Source: Clostridiales bacterium
Lineage (GTDB): Bacteria; Bacillota; Clostridia; Oscillospirales; Acutalibacteraceae
Assembly: GCA_021202245.1 (NCBI GenBank)
Contig: JAJQDK010000104.1
Coordinates: 1-14,329, forward strand
Direction of reading: 5' to 3'
Length of the DNA stretch: 14,329 bases
Shown piece after piece: positions 14,248 through 14,329 of this stretch (position 1 is the stretch's first letter; every line of letters starts with the position of its first letter). The translations under genes and the position numbers were made by a program. The notes below the pieces were generated by a model, which was given only the letters and a program-made list of their open reading frames with translations, searched no databases and was not told where the DNA came from.

Positions 14248-14329
14248 TGCACGGTGCTCTTGCGCGCCGAGATAATCCTAAGCTCTTGCAAATCGGTATT
14301 TGTCCGAAAGATTATGTTTTACCTAAAGC
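14248..14329 (+). CDS. Possible partial open reading frame running off the right edge
   Basis: From ATG 14248 the plus strand stays open for 27 codons to the window end (beginning MHGALARRDNPKLLQIG). An in-frame TAA sits four codons before it. There is no ribosome-binding site, and I recognise no family. It could be the start of a divergent gene or chance. The minus strand is closed in all frames within a few codons of the edge, though one frame ends ALGKT-stop and could be the tail of a gene. Confidence 0.2.

Noticed and set aside
1..14329. Search for CRISPR repeats, insertion-sequence ends, tRNA or rRNA genes and defence genes
   Set aside because: None seen. Apart from the intergenic hairpins, all sizeable coding sequence belongs to well-known housekeeping, phosphate or sporulation families.

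Overview
The window looks like core chromosome of a spore-forming, moderately low-GC Firmicute of the Clostridia. A Ruminococcaceae/Oscillospiraceae-type gut anaerobe is my best guess. The reasons are a spoIIA sporulation operon, Shine-Dalgarno sites with GGAGG/GGGAG cores, a Firmicutes-style pst-phoU-phoPR locus, and protein sequences typical of that class. I see no insertion sequence, phage gene, CRISPR array, tRNA or rRNA.

Layout, left to right. (1) 80-2027, plus strand: pyruvate kinase, then one base later a shikimate-kinase-like protein, in a two-gene operon. (2) 2028-2377: a gene-free stretch packed with RNA hairpins, a plus-strand terminator, a long-range inverted repeat and a minus-strand terminator. 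(3) 2378-3763, minus strand: a stand-alone TrpB2-type tryptophan synthase beta chain with a strong extended -10 promoter. (4) 4077-8165, plus strand: pstS-pstC-pstA-pstB-phoU with genes overlapping or nearly touching. (5) 8253-10586, plus strand: the PhoP-type response regulator and PhoR-type sensor kinase, behind a probable promoter of their own and ending at a clear terminator. (6) 10809-12581, plus strand: a Na+/phosphate cotransporter with a fused PhoU-like domain. It is preceded by three TTTACA hexamers spaced exactly 11 bp apart, which is the arrangement expected of a PhoP-binding box. (7) 12692-14074, minus strand: spoIIAA-spoIIAB-spoIIAC, the forespore sigma-F module. (8) The right edge holds hairpins and a short open frame running off the window.

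Regions 4 to 6 form a phosphate-starvation island of about 8.5 kb: high-affinity ABC uptake (Pst), a signal-transducing regulator (PhoU), the two-component system that senses and responds, and a second Na+-coupled transporter apparently controlled by the same regulator. The sporulation operon converges on it and is separated by a symmetrical terminator.

The most notable points are as follows. PstS has its two halves in swapped order, a circular permutation. The PhoP box is in exact 11-bp phase. The shikimate-kinase-like protein has lost several substrate-binding signatures. Sigma-F lacks its usual N-terminal segment and SpoIIAA its usual C-terminal tail. The intergenic RNA at 2042-2252 can fold in mutually exclusive ways around a terminator. 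I do not see a wholly new multi-gene system.
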